From Pythium myriotylum (taxonomy: Eukaryota > Oomycota > Peronosporomycetes > Pythiales > Pythiaceae), in NCBI GenBank assembly GCA_023091665.1, contig JALJCQ010000009.1:2480001-2544000 (forward strand): a DNA stretch of 64,000 nt, given 5' to 3'. Of the stretch, positions 22,002 through 31,818 are shown one piece after another (positions within the stretch are counted from its first letter, which is position 1; the number at the start of each line of letters is the position of its first letter). The notes under the pieces are model-generated. The model worked only from the letters and a program-made list of their open reading frames with translations. It did not search any database and was not told where the DNA came from. Both the position numbers and the translations under genes were made by a program.

Positions 22002-22900
22002 TATTAGAGGTAGCGAAACCCCACGGAACGCCCTAAAAACAATTTCGCTCGGAAGAGAGTGATGATCCATAATTTGACCTATCAGTTTTTCCATGGTTAG
22101 GCGCCCCCACGAAAGCCCAATGCAACTTCAGCTTCCCACGCAGGAAGTGTCACTGTACAGCCTCCGAGAGAAAGCACGAAGAGGGGGGAAGCCACGGCAG
22201 GCCCTGTATGGCACTCGACGCGCAGTGTGCTGGAGCAAGCGTCGGGCTCGTTTCCGGAGCTTTCATGTTGCCGACAGCTCGTTGCTGCGAGTGATGAAGG
22301 AAAGAGAAAAATTACGTCGATTTTGCCAGGGAAAGCCCGAATTTCTTTCGGCCAATAAGCGTCATAGAATTTGAAAAATTGTTCCAGAGACAATCTCAGG
22401 AAAAAATAATTTCGACTTGTTCCGTGGGGTTTCAGGAAAAAATATTTCGACTTGTTCCGTGGGGTTTAGCTACCCCTATTACCCGACTCCGTGGTTTTTC
22501 TAAGACGCGTATTCTATGTCAAGTGTACCGAAATCCACGATTCTGGGAGGTGGTCGAGAAACTGTGAAATCGCACAATTTGGCCCATAATGCGAGAGTCG
22601 CACAGGTGGAAAGCGCGAGAAAAGTTGATGTCGAAGCGAGTGTGCAACTCACTGCACCTCGCGTCTTCACTCGCTCTTTTGCATGCGCGCGGAGCGTTGA
22701 TTGAGCGTGGTGCATGGCTCCCAAAACAGGTTTGCCCGAAGTTACCAATGGAAGGTACCACTATCAATACCTACATGGAAAATCAGATCCTCGAGGTCGG
22801 CCAAATTTCATGCACCGGATTAACCTACATATTTGCTGTCGAGGGTACCATTTACCCGCCTGCAAAGTGTGATTTCCCATTGAAGCAGAAGCGGTGCAAG
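22002..22900. other. Gene-poor spacer with a short tandem duplication
   Basis: No convincing gene. Short ORFs on both strands are unremarkable. A ~35-bp direct duplication (22396-22431 and 22432-22466, core TTTCGACTTGTTCCGTGGGG) differs between copies only by a 1-nt indel and the final base. Confidence 0.5.
22396..22466. repeat. Two-copy ~35-bp tandem repeat
   Basis: Adjacent near-identical copies of a sequence starting TCAGGAAAAAATA and ending CCGTGGGGTT. Probably a recent slippage duplication. Confidence 0.8.
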
Positions 22901-23772
22901 GCGAGCGTGCGCAGTCGACGGGGAATGCGCTCAAGCTGCCACCCAACTCGGCGCTTTTGGCTCGCGGTCTCAGTTCTTCTTGGATCATTCGGGCTCGATC
23001 GTCGTCTTCAACACTTCGTGCGCGCTCCGAACCACACGAACAACACCGTGACGTTCACCAAGAGACCGCTCTCTCTTACTCTTTCTTGCTCGTCAGTCGA
23101 TATCAGAGTGCTTCAGCAACATGCCTTAACCCTGGGCTCGCACGCAACGGTCGTGTGTTCGATGCCGACTAACGATGTGGTCAAGCTGCTGCAGGGACTG
23201 CAAGTGTACCCTGTTCGACGGCAAATTGCGGCTTAAGAGCATGCTGCAAAAGCATAAATGAGGTTACGAGCGATGGCAAGAGTAACTGGCTGGTGGTGTA
23301 CACAACAACGCTGGCGCGTTTGTTCGCATTGTGGGTGCCAACTGGATGCCTGTCTGCTCGTTCGTGACTCTCTGTGCCAAATCATCCTGAACAACGAGCG
23401 TTCTGTAGCGTTCGAAAATCGTCCATTCGAGGGGATCGACGAGGACAAGATGCGCCACATCAAGTCGCAGTTTCAGATGGTCAGCCCAGACACGTTCGCG
23501 ACAGGTAATAGGGACACGTGCACATTCTGTTGCAAGTGCGATGGCTCCGCCTAGGCACAAGCGGCTCTCTCACACTTTGAATTCCCGTTGGGAGCGAGAA
23601 GGAGTTCTCTGCAAAGTATTACTACCGCCACAACAGTATCATTCTCAACACGCCAGTGTTTAGCCGGCTCACTATTGATTTCAACATGGGCCACACAATG
23701 CCCAGCGAGTCTTCACAGCGACATCACAGCCATGCTGTTCATAGACGTGATCTCAGTGACTGTTGCTCGCTA
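22900..23772 (+). pseudogene. Probable decayed gene, family not recognised
   Basis: Protein-like stretches occur in shifting frames: one read containing SRSQFFLDHSGSIVVFNTSC near 22970-23030, one with RSVAFENRPFEGIDEDKMRH near 23400-23460, and one with KYYYRHNSIILNTPVFSRL near 23615-23670. The frames are separated by stops that plausible GT-AG introns do not fix with agreeing phases. A GTAATA donor at about 23504 is the only attractive splice signal. It may be a frame-damaged gene or a multi-exon gene I failed to resolve. It lies directly before the tandem arrays. Confidence 0.35.
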
Positions 23773-24015
23773 AGTTTAACGTGAACATCGCCGAAAGCAC
23801 CAACATGCCCACGTATATTTCATACATATTCAGAATGGATTGCAATATCTTTCGTTTTCTTCGCCTTCGCCCCACTCAATTAGTTCTTCACTTGCGAGTC
23901 CGTGAGATGCGAGTCACTAAACGAGGCACCGAATCGCTCTAGTACAAAGCGCGGCTTCAGATCTGGCTCCTTTTTCACAAAAGAGGCGAAAAACTGATTG
24001 ATAGGGTCATTTATG

Positions 24016-24116
24016 TCGAGACGTGGGGACTGTCTTCCGGCTAGCTATCGACGACAGCTTCGCCCTCGGTGCTTTCCCCCAGTCGACTTCCGAGCTGTTT
24101 GTTTTGTTGGCACCAT
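24016..24116 (-). pseudogene. Truncated, frameshifted H3-tail-mimic ORF at the array edge
   Basis: Start codon at 24114-24116 as in the full copies, but one C is missing in the run at about 24075-24080. This shifts the frame within the GGK of the tail, and homology stops after about 35 codons at the array boundary. Non-functional edge copy. Confidence 0.8.
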
Positions 24117-24144
24117 GTTTCTCCCAAGGTGCAAAAGGAAAAAT

Positions 24145-24223
24145 GGCCGGTATCGAACCCGGGACCGTTTCGCCCAGGAATCCCTAATCCATCGGCCTTA
24201 TTTATCACTATGCTATGACGCAC
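24145..24223 (-). repeat. tRNA-derived SINE-like segment, leading partial unit
   Basis: Same Pol III boxes as the full units: B box at 24149-24159, A box at 24205-24215. Preceded in its own orientation by an 18-nt A tract. Confidence 0.7.
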
Positions 24224-24378
24224 TACGACCATTCTTTTTTTTTTTTTTTTTTGACAAGTCACCCCAATCGCCCAACCTCATCCACAAGTAGTACACCTGT
24301 AAAATATTCATCGACGAGGTAAAAAAAGAGTAGTCAAAGTCATATTAACCCCACTTAATACAGACACTTCAAACTAAA

Positions 24379-24452
24379 ACTAGACCACACGGCCAACATC
24401 ACCAATTACACGTCCATAAAACATACTCCAACATAAGCGCATCACACACACA
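24379..24452. repeat. Module shared with array 2: tRNA-Pro 5' remnant and flank
   Basis: The first 16 nt (24379-24394), read on the minus strand, are GGCCGTGTGGTCTAGT. This matches the 5' end of the tRNA-Pro genes of array 2 at 15 of 16 positions and breaks within the A box. The following ~58 nt match the 5' flank of those genes at most positions. The module recurs in every array-1 unit. Confidence 0.85.
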
Positions 24453-24548
24453 TACACACACACATACACACATACATACACACATATATACACACATATA
24501 TACATACATACATACATACATACATACATACATACATACATACACACG
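24441..24548. repeat. CA / TACA microsatellite of array-1 units
   Basis: Runs of CA and CATA followed by a (TACA)n tract. The tract length differs between units and explains the 1400/1404/1412-bp spacings. Corresponding tracts lie at about 25841, 27241, 28651, 30055, 31462, 32866 and 34266. ORFs of MYVCMYVC type here are microsatellite artefacts. Confidence 0.95.
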
Positions 24549-24552
24549 ATTT

Positions 24553-24697
24553 ATAGCCGCCAAAATGGACTGCGAGTGTCGCCTACGGCGACATGGTGGA
24601 TCAAAGAGGCCACGAGACATGGTGATAGTGGGAGGGGGTTTATGGACCAGGTCACGTTGAAGGTTGGATGGTCGGTTGAGGTGATGAGCTCAAGGGG
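24553..24697. repeat. 145-bp module shared in inverted orientation with array 2
   Basis: This segment is the reverse complement, with scattered substitutions, of 35874-36019 in array 2. It includes the 15-nt palindrome GTCGCCTACGGCGAC (6-bp stem, 3-nt loop). It recurs once per unit. Confidence 0.9.
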
Positions 24698-24794
24698 TCA
24701 AAACGGGATGAAAAAAAAACTTGTAGTGGTTTCGCAGACTTGAGTGCCAATGGATAAGTAGAGGCATTACGACGGATAAAAGGCTCGATTCCCG

Positions 24795-25517
24795 TTATAT
24801 TACTGTTGTCGACCAACACTTCGATGCGCTTATGTAAATGTAAATAACCGTAATCGAGTCATAGTTTGTTTGTAGATACCTCCGTCGACCGAAAAACACC
24901 GAGTGAAACGAGACTGCAGCACGTACAGCGTGGAACCCACACAGACCATCGGGGCTGACACCGTCGTACTTCTTACCCCACGTTTGGGAGGCCAGGAACG
25001 TCCACAGATCGGTCTCGTCCGATGCCATGAAGCCACGAATACACTCGAACCACGGTGCACCTGTACCACCCTTCTCAGTCAAGCTGTGCAAAGCAACCCA
25101 CTCCTGGACACCGTCCATCCACTCGACGAGGGCACCACGAGTATCATCCAGCAACTTCACCGTGCGCACGACGCGCAGTCGATCACTCGCCACCTTCCTC
25201 AACTCCTTGCTTGAAAACTCGTCGGCACGATGCTTCGTCGAAGGGGCAACCATTGGCACAATCGTGGTGACTTGCTGAACCTTAAACGTGACCGTATACT
25301 CGACCGTCTTCTGCGAGCGCGATACGCGTTGATCCTCGTCAGTCTTCTCTCGCGGAAGGCGATCCGCCCGATCAGCATGCACCTCCCCCATGCGCTGCCT
25401 TGCTTCCACATCAACAGTCGAGGTGGGGGCTGTCTTCCGGCTAGCTATCGACGACAGCTTCGCCCTCGGTGCTTTCCCCCCAGTCGACTTCCGAGCTGTT
25501 TGTTTTGTTGGCACCAT
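24795..25517 (-). CDS. Histone H3-tail mimic protein, copy 1 (240 aa)
   Basis: Starting at the ATG (25515-25517), the product reads MVP then TKQTARKSTGGKAPR, then AKLSSIASRKTAP. Removing Met puts every residue in H3 numbering: K4, R8, K9, S10, K14, R17, R26, K27, P30. Differences from H3 include A1V, R2P, K18A, Q19K and changes at 21-28. No histone fold follows (H3 is ~136 aa). Residues ~110-150 (RTVKLLDDTRGALVEW, DGVQEWVALHSL) resemble a chromo/Tudor-type beta barrel. DGLCGFHAV at 190-198 resembles the DGxC active-site loop of OTU cysteine proteases and is cut off soon after. The last ~25 residues look like read-through of non-coding DNA. The ATG has a strong context (AAACATGG). I infer a truncated retroelement or host-derived ORF; whether it is translated is unknown. 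Confidence 0.75.
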   Translation of the reverse strand: MVPTKQTARKSTGGKAPRAKLSSIASRKTAPTSTVDVEARQRMGEVHADRADRLPREKTDEDQRVSRSQKTVEYTVTFKVQQVTTIVPMVAPSTKHRADEFSSKELRKVASDRLRVVRTVKLLDDTRGALVEWMDGVQEWVALHSLTEKGGTGAPWFECIRGFMASDETDLWTFLASQTWGKKYDGVSPDGLCGFHAVRAAVSFHSVFFGRRRYLQTNYDSITVIYIYISASKCWSTTVI

Positions 25518-25539
25518 GTTTCTCCCAAGGTGCAAAAGG

Positions 25540-25544
25540 AAAAA
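25540..25544 (-). terminator. T5 Pol III-type terminator after the tRNA-like segment
   Basis: Five T on the minus strand directly follow the tRNA-like 3' end, 22 nt before the ORF start codon. A Pol III transcript from the internal boxes would be expected to end here and exclude the ORF. Confidence 0.5.
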
Positions 25545-25623
25545 TGGCCGGTATCGAACCCGGGACCGTTTCGCCCAGGAATCCCTAATCCATCGGCCTT
25601 ATTTATCACTATGCTATGACGCA
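25545..25623 (-). repeat. tRNA-derived SINE-like segment with A and B boxes, unit 1
   Basis: The B box GGTTCGATACC (25550-25560) matches the consensus exactly. The A box TAGCATAGTGA (25606-25616) has one deviation. They are 56 nt apart start to start, which would fit a tRNA with a long variable arm. The T stem pairs only partly and no acceptor stem forms, so it is a tRNA-derived element, not a working tRNA. A 17-nt A tract lies just upstream in its own orientation, as at retroposon joints. The H3-mimic ATG starts 28 nt downstream. Confidence 0.75.
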
Positions 25624-26194
25624 CTACGACCATTCTTTTTTTTTTTTTTTTTGACAAGTCACCCCAATCGCCCAACCTCATCCACAAGTAGTACACCTGT
25701 AAAATATTCATCGACGAGGTAAAAAAAGAGTAGTCAAAGTCATATTAACCCCACTTAATACAGACACTTCAAACTAAAACTAGACCACACGGCCAACATC
25801 ACCAATTACACGTCCATAAAACATACTCCAACATAAGCGCATCACACACACATACACACACACATACACACACACATACATACACACATATATACATACA
25901 TACATACATACATACATACATACATACATACATACATACATACACACGATTTATAGCCGCCAAAATGGACTGCGAGTGTCGCCTACGGCGACATGGTGGA
26001 TCAAAGAGGCCACGAGACATGGTGATAGTGGGAGGGGGTTTATGGACCAGGTCACGTTGAAGGTTGGATGGTCGGTTGAGGTGATGAGCTCAAGGGGTCA
26101 AAACGGGATGAAAAAAAAACTTGTAGTGGTTTCGCAGACTTGAGTGCCAATGGATAAGTAGAGGCTTTACGACGGATAAAAGGCTCGATTCCCG

Positions 26195-26917
26195 TTATAT
26201 TACTGTTGTCGACCAACACTTCGATGCGCTTATGTAAATGTAAATAACCGTAATCGAGTCATAGTTTGTTTGTAGATACCTCCGTCGACCGAAAAACACC
26301 GAGTGAAACGAGACTGCAGCACGTACAGCGTGGAACCCACACAGACCATCGGGGCTGACACCGTCGTACTTCTTACCCCACGTTTGGGAGGCCAGGAACG
26401 TCCACAGATCGGTCTCGTCCGATGCCATGAAGCCACGAATACACTCGAACCACGGTGCACCTGTACCACCCTTCTCAGTCAAGCTGTGCAAAGCAACCCA
26501 CTCCTGGACACCGTCCATCCACTCGACGAGGGCACCACGAGTATCATCCAGCAACTTCACCGTGCGCACGACGCGCAGTCGATCACTCGCCACCTTCCTC
26601 AACTCCTTGCTTGAAAACTCGTCGGCACGATGCTTCGTCGAAGGGGCAACCATTGGCACAATCGTGGTGACTTGCTGAACCTTAAACGTGACCGTATACT
26701 CGACCGTCTTCTGCGAGCGCGATACGCGTTGATCCTCGTCAGTCTTCTCTCGCGGAAGGCGATCCGCCCGATCAGCATGCACCTCCCCCATGCGCTGCCT
26801 TGCTTCCACATCAACAGTCGAGGTGGGGGCTGTCTTCCGGCTAGCTATCGACGACAGCTTCGCCCTCGGTGCTTTCCCCCCAGTCGACTTCCGAGCTGTT
26901 TGTTTTGTTGGCACCAT
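26195..26917 (-). CDS. Histone H3-tail mimic protein, copy 2
   Basis: Same 240-aa product as copy 1, without amino-acid difference. ATG at 26915-26917. Confidence 0.75.
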   Translation of the reverse strand: MVPTKQTARKSTGGKAPRAKLSSIASRKTAPTSTVDVEARQRMGEVHADRADRLPREKTDEDQRVSRSQKTVEYTVTFKVQQVTTIVPMVAPSTKHRADEFSSKELRKVASDRLRVVRTVKLLDDTRGALVEWMDGVQEWVALHSLTEKGGTGAPWFECIRGFMASDETDLWTFLASQTWGKKYDGVSPDGLCGFHAVRAAVSFHSVFFGRRRYLQTNYDSITVIYIYISASKCWSTTVI

Positions 26918-26944
26918 GTTTCTCCCAAGGTGCAAAAGGAAAAA

Positions 26945-27023
26945 TGGCCGGTATCGAACCCGGGACCGTTTCGCCCAGGAATCCCTAATCCATCGGCCTT
27001 ATTTATCACTATGCTATGACGCA
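26945..27023 (-). repeat. tRNA-derived SINE-like segment, unit 2
   Basis: Boxes as in unit 1 (B box 26950-26960, A box 27006-27016). Confidence 0.72.
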
Positions 27024-27606
27024 CTACGACCATTCTTTTTTTTTTTTTTTTTGACAAGTCACCCCAATCGCCCAACCTCATCCACAAGTAGTACACCTGT
27101 AAAATATTCATCGACGAGGTAAAAAAAGAGTAGTCAAAGTCATATTAACCCCACTTAATACAGACACTTCAAACTAAAACTAGACCACACGGCCAACATC
27201 ACCAATTACACGTCCATAAAACATACTCCAACATAAGCGCATCACACACACATACACACACACATACACACACACATACATACACACATATATACATACA
27301 TACATACATACATACATACATACATACATACATACATACATACATACATACATACACACGATTTATAGCCGCCAAAATGGACTGCGAGTGTCGCCTACGG
27401 CGACATGGTGGATCAAAGAGGCCACGAGACATGGTGATAGTGGGAGGGGGTTTATGGACCAGGTCACGTTGAAGGTTGGATGGTCGGTTGAGGTGATGAG
27501 CTCAAGGGGTCAAAACGGGATGAAAAAAAAACTTGTAGTGGTTTCGCAGACTTGAGTGCCAATGGATAAGTAGAGGCTTTACGACGGATAAAAGGCTCGA
27601 TTCCCG

Positions 27607-28329
27607 TTATATTACTGTTGTCGACCAACACTTCGATGCGCTTATGTAAATGTAAATAACCGTAATCGAGTCATAGTTTGTTTGTAGATACCTCCGTCGA
27701 CCGAAAAACACCGAGTGAAACGAGACTGAAGCACGTACAGCGTGGAACCCACACAGACCATCGGGGCTGACACCGTCGTACTTCTTACCCCACGTTTGGG
27801 AGGCCAGGAACGTCCACAGATCGGTCTCGTCCGATGCCATGAAGCCACGAATACACTCGAACCACGGTGCACCTGTACCACCCTTCTCAGTCAAGCTGTG
27901 CAAAGCAACCCACTCCTGGACACCGTCCATCCACTCGACGAGGGCACCACGAGTATCATCCAGCAACTTCACCGTGCGCACGACGCGCAGTCGATCACTC
28001 GCCACCTTCCTCAACTCCTTGCTTGAAAACTCGTCGGCACGATGCTTCGTCGAAGGGGCAACCATTGGCACAATCGTGGTGACTTGCTGAACCTTAAACG
28101 TGACCGTATACTCGACCGTCTTCTGCGAGCGCGATACGCGTTGATCCTCGTCAGTCTTCTCTCGCGGAAGGCGATCCGCCCGATCAGCATGCACCTCCCC
28201 CATGCGCTGCCTTGCTTCCACATCAACAGTCGAGGTGGGGGCTGTCTTCCGGCTAGCTATCGACGACAGCTTCGCCCTCGGTGCTTTCCCCCCAGTCGAC
28301 TTCCGAGCTGTTTGTTTTGTTGGCACCAT
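27607..28329 (-). CDS. Histone H3-tail mimic protein, copy 3 (Ala to Ser variant)
   Basis: Identical to copy 1 except one alanine to serine change (HAVRASV in place of HAVRAAV) near residue 201, caused by a single substitution. The only amino-acid variant among the eight complete copies. Confidence 0.75.
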   Translation of the reverse strand: MVPTKQTARKSTGGKAPRAKLSSIASRKTAPTSTVDVEARQRMGEVHADRADRLPREKTDEDQRVSRSQKTVEYTVTFKVQQVTTIVPMVAPSTKHRADEFSSKELRKVASDRLRVVRTVKLLDDTRGALVEWMDGVQEWVALHSLTEKGGTGAPWFECIRGFMASDETDLWTFLASQTWGKKYDGVSPDGLCGFHAVRASVSFHSVFFGRRRYLQTNYDSITVIYIYISASKCWSTTVI

Positions 28330-28356
28330 GTTTCTCCCAAGGTGCAAAAGGAAAAA

Positions 28357-28435
28357 TGGCCGGTATCGAACCCGGGACCGTTTCGCCCAGGAATCCCTAA
28401 TCCATCGGCCTTATTTATCACTATGCTATGACGCA
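28357..28435 (-). repeat. tRNA-derived SINE-like segment, unit 3
   Basis: Boxes as in unit 1 (B box 28362-28372, A box 28418-28428). Confidence 0.72.
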
Positions 28436-29010
28436 CTACGACCATTCTTTTTTTTTTTTTTTTTGACAAGTCACCCCAATCGCCCAACCTCATCCACAAG
28501 TAGTACACCTGTAAAATATTCATCGACGAGGTAAAAAAAGAGTAGTCAAAGTCATATTAACCCCACTTAATACAGACACTTCAAACTAAAACTAGACCAC
28601 ACGGCCAACATCACCAATTACACGTCCATAAAACATACTCCAACATAAGCGCATCACACACACATACACACACACATACACACACACATACATACACACA
28701 TATATACATACATACATACATACATACATACATACATACATACATACATACATACATACACACGATTTATAGCCGCCAAAATGGACTGCGAGTGTCGCCT
28801 ACGGCGACATGGTGGATCAAAGAGGCCACGAGACATGGTGATAGTGGGAGGGGGTTTATGGACCAGGTCACGTTGAAGGTTGGATGGTCGGTTGAGGTGA
28901 TGAGCTCAAGGGGTCAAAACGGGATGAAAAAAAAACTTGTAGTGGTTTCGCAGACTTGAGTGCCAATGGATAAGTAGAGGCTTTACGACGGATAAAAGGC
29001 TCGATTCCCG

Positions 29011-29733
29011 TTATATTACTGTTGTCGACCAACACTTCGATGCGCTTATGTAAATGTAAATAACCGTAATCGAGTCATAGTTTGTTTGTAGATACCTCCG
29101 TCGACCGAAAAACACCGAGTGAAACGAGACTGCAGCACGTACAGCGTGGAACCCACACAGACCATCGGGGCTGACACCGTCGTACTTCTTACCCCACGTT
29201 TGGGAGGCCAGGAACGTCCACAGATCGGTCTCGTCCGATGCCATGAAGCCACGAATACACTCGAACCACGGTGCACCTGTACCACCCTTCTCAGTCAAGC
29301 TGTGCAAAGCAACCCACTCCTGGACACCGTCCATCCACTCGACGAGGGCACCACGAGTATCATCCAGCAACTTCACCGTGCGCACGACGCGCAGTCGATC
29401 ACTCGCCACCTTCCTCAACTCCTTGCTTGAAAACTCGTCGGCACGATGCTTCGTCGAAGGGGCAACCATTGGCACAATCGTGGTGACTTGCTGAACCTTA
29501 AACGTGACCGTATACTCGACCGTCTTCTGCGAGCGCGATACGCGTTGATCCTCGTCAGTCTTCTCTCGCGGAAGGCGATCCGCCCGATCAGCATGCACCT
29601 CCCCCATGCGCTGCCTTGCTTCCACATCAACAGTCGAGGTGGGGGCTGTCTTCCGGCTAGCTATCGACGACAGCTTCGCCCTCGGTGCTTTCCCCCCAGT
29701 CGACTTCCGAGCTGTTTGTTTTGTTGGCACCAT
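29011..29733 (-). CDS. Histone H3-tail mimic protein, copy 4
   Basis: Same product as copy 1. ATG at 29731-29733. Confidence 0.75.
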   Translation of the reverse strand: MVPTKQTARKSTGGKAPRAKLSSIASRKTAPTSTVDVEARQRMGEVHADRADRLPREKTDEDQRVSRSQKTVEYTVTFKVQQVTTIVPMVAPSTKHRADEFSSKELRKVASDRLRVVRTVKLLDDTRGALVEWMDGVQEWVALHSLTEKGGTGAPWFECIRGFMASDETDLWTFLASQTWGKKYDGVSPDGLCGFHAVRAAVSFHSVFFGRRRYLQTNYDSITVIYIYISASKCWSTTVI

Positions 29734-29760
29734 GTTTCTCCCAAGGTGCAAAAGGAAAAA

Positions 29761-29839
29761 TGGCCGGTATCGAACCCGGGACCGTTTCGCCCAGGAATCC
29801 CTAATCCATCGGCCTTATTTATCACTATGCTATGACGCA
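29761..29839 (-). repeat. tRNA-derived SINE-like segment, unit 4
   Basis: Boxes as in unit 1 (B box 29766-29776). Confidence 0.72.
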
Positions 29840-30414
29840 CTACGACCATTCTTTTTTTTTTTTTTTTTGACAAGTCACCCCAATCGCCCAACCTCATCCA
29901 CAAGTAGTACACCTGTAAAATATTCATCGACGAGGTAAAAAAAGAGTAGTCAAAGTCATATTAACCCCACTTAATACAGACACTTCAAACTAAAACTAGA
30001 CCACACGGCCAACATCACCAATTACACGTCCATAAAACATACTCCAACATAAGCGCATCACACACACATACACACACACATACACACACACATACATACA
30101 CACATATATACATACATACATACATACATACATACATACATACATACATACATACATACATACACACGATTTATAGCCGCCAAAATGGACTGCGAGTGTC
30201 GCCTACGGCGACATGGTGGATCAAAGAGGCCACGAGACATGGTGATAGTGGGAGGGGGTTTATGGACCAGGTCACGTTGAAGGTTGGATGGTCGGTTGAG
30301 GTGATGAGCTCAAGGGGTCAAAACGGGATGAAAAAAAAACTTGTAGTGGTTTCGCAGACTTGAGTGCCAATGGATAAGTAGAGGCTTTACGACGGATAAA
30401 AGGCTCGATTCCCG

Positions 30415-31137
30415 TTATATTACTGTTGTCGACCAACACTTCGATGCGCTTATGTAAATGTAAATAACCGTAATCGAGTCATAGTTTGTTTGTAGATACC
30501 TCCGTCGACCGAAAAACACCGAGTGAAACGAGACTGCAGCACGTACAGCGTGGAACCCACACAGACCATCGGGGCTGACACCGTCGTACTTCTTACCCCA
30601 CGTTTGGGAGGCCAGGAACGTCCACAGATCGGTCTCGTCCGATGCCATGAAGCCACGAATACACTCGAACCACGGTGCACCTGTACCACCCTTCTCAGTC
30701 AAGCTGTGCAAAGCAACCCACTCCTGGACACCGTCCATCCACTCGACGAGGGCACCACGAGTATCATCCAGCAACTTCACCGTGCGCACGACGCGCAGTC
30801 GATCACTCGCCACCTTCCTCAACTCCTTGCTTGAAAACTCGTCGGCACGATGCTTCGTCGAAGGGGCAACCATTGGCACAATCGTGGTGACTTGCTGAAC
30901 CTTAAACGTGACCGTATACTCGACCGTCTTCTGCGAGCGCGATACGCGTTGATCCTCGTCAGTCTTCTCTCGCGGAAGGCGATCCGCCCGATCAGCATGC
31001 ACCTCCCCCATGCGCTGCCTTGCTTCCACATCAACAGTCGAGGTGGGGGCTGTCTTCCGGCTAGCTATCGACGACAGCTTCGCCCTCGGTGCTTTCCCCC
31101 CAGTCGACTTCCGAGCTGTTTGTTTTGTTGGCACCAT
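30415..31137 (-). CDS. Histone H3-tail mimic protein, copy 5
   Basis: Same product as copy 1. ATG at 31135-31137. Confidence 0.75.
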   Translation of the reverse strand: MVPTKQTARKSTGGKAPRAKLSSIASRKTAPTSTVDVEARQRMGEVHADRADRLPREKTDEDQRVSRSQKTVEYTVTFKVQQVTTIVPMVAPSTKHRADEFSSKELRKVASDRLRVVRTVKLLDDTRGALVEWMDGVQEWVALHSLTEKGGTGAPWFECIRGFMASDETDLWTFLASQTWGKKYDGVSPDGLCGFHAVRAAVSFHSVFFGRRRYLQTNYDSITVIYIYISASKCWSTTVI

Positions 31138-31164
31138 GTTTCTCCCAAGGTGCAAAAGGAAAAA

Positions 31165-31243
31165 TGGCCGGTATCGAACCCGGGACCGTTTCGCCCAGGA
31201 ATCCCTAATCCATCGGCCTTATTTATCACTATGCTATGACGCA
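31165..31243 (-). repeat. tRNA-derived SINE-like segment, unit 5
   Basis: Boxes as in unit 1 (B box 31170-31180). Confidence 0.72.
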
Positions 31244-31818
31244 CTACGACCATTCTTTTTTTTTTTTTTTTTGACAAGTCACCCCAATCGCCCAACCTCA
31301 TCCACAAGTAGTACACCTGTAAAATATTCATCGACGAGGTAAAAAAAGAGTAGTCAAAGTCATATTAACCCCACTTAATACAGACACTTCAAACTAAAAC
31401 TAGACCACACGGCCAACATCACCAATTACACGTCCATAAAACATACTCCAACATAAGCGCATCACACACACATACACACACACATACACACACACATACA
31501 TACACACATATATACATACATACATACATACATACATACATACATACATACATACATACATACATACACACGATTTATAGCCGCCAAAATGGACTGCGAG
31601 TGTCGCCTACGGCGACATGGTGGATCAAAGAGGCCACGAGACATGGTGATAGTGGGAGGGGGTTTATGGACCAGGTCACGTTGAAGGTTGGATGGTCGGT
31701 TGAGGTGATGAGCTCAAGGGGTCAAAACGGGATGAAAAAAAAACTTGTAGTGGTTTCGCAGACTTGAGTGCCAATGGATAAGTAGAGGCTTTACGACGGA
31801 TAAAAGGCTCGATTCCCG

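Noticed and set aside
24399..24620. ORFs with MYVCMYVCMYV repeats in array 1
   Set aside because: Pure translation of the TACA microsatellite; length varies with the repeat count.
25545..25623. Functional tRNA gene in array 1
   Set aside because: A and B boxes are present but the T stem is imperfect and no acceptor stem forms, so it is treated as tRNA-derived only.
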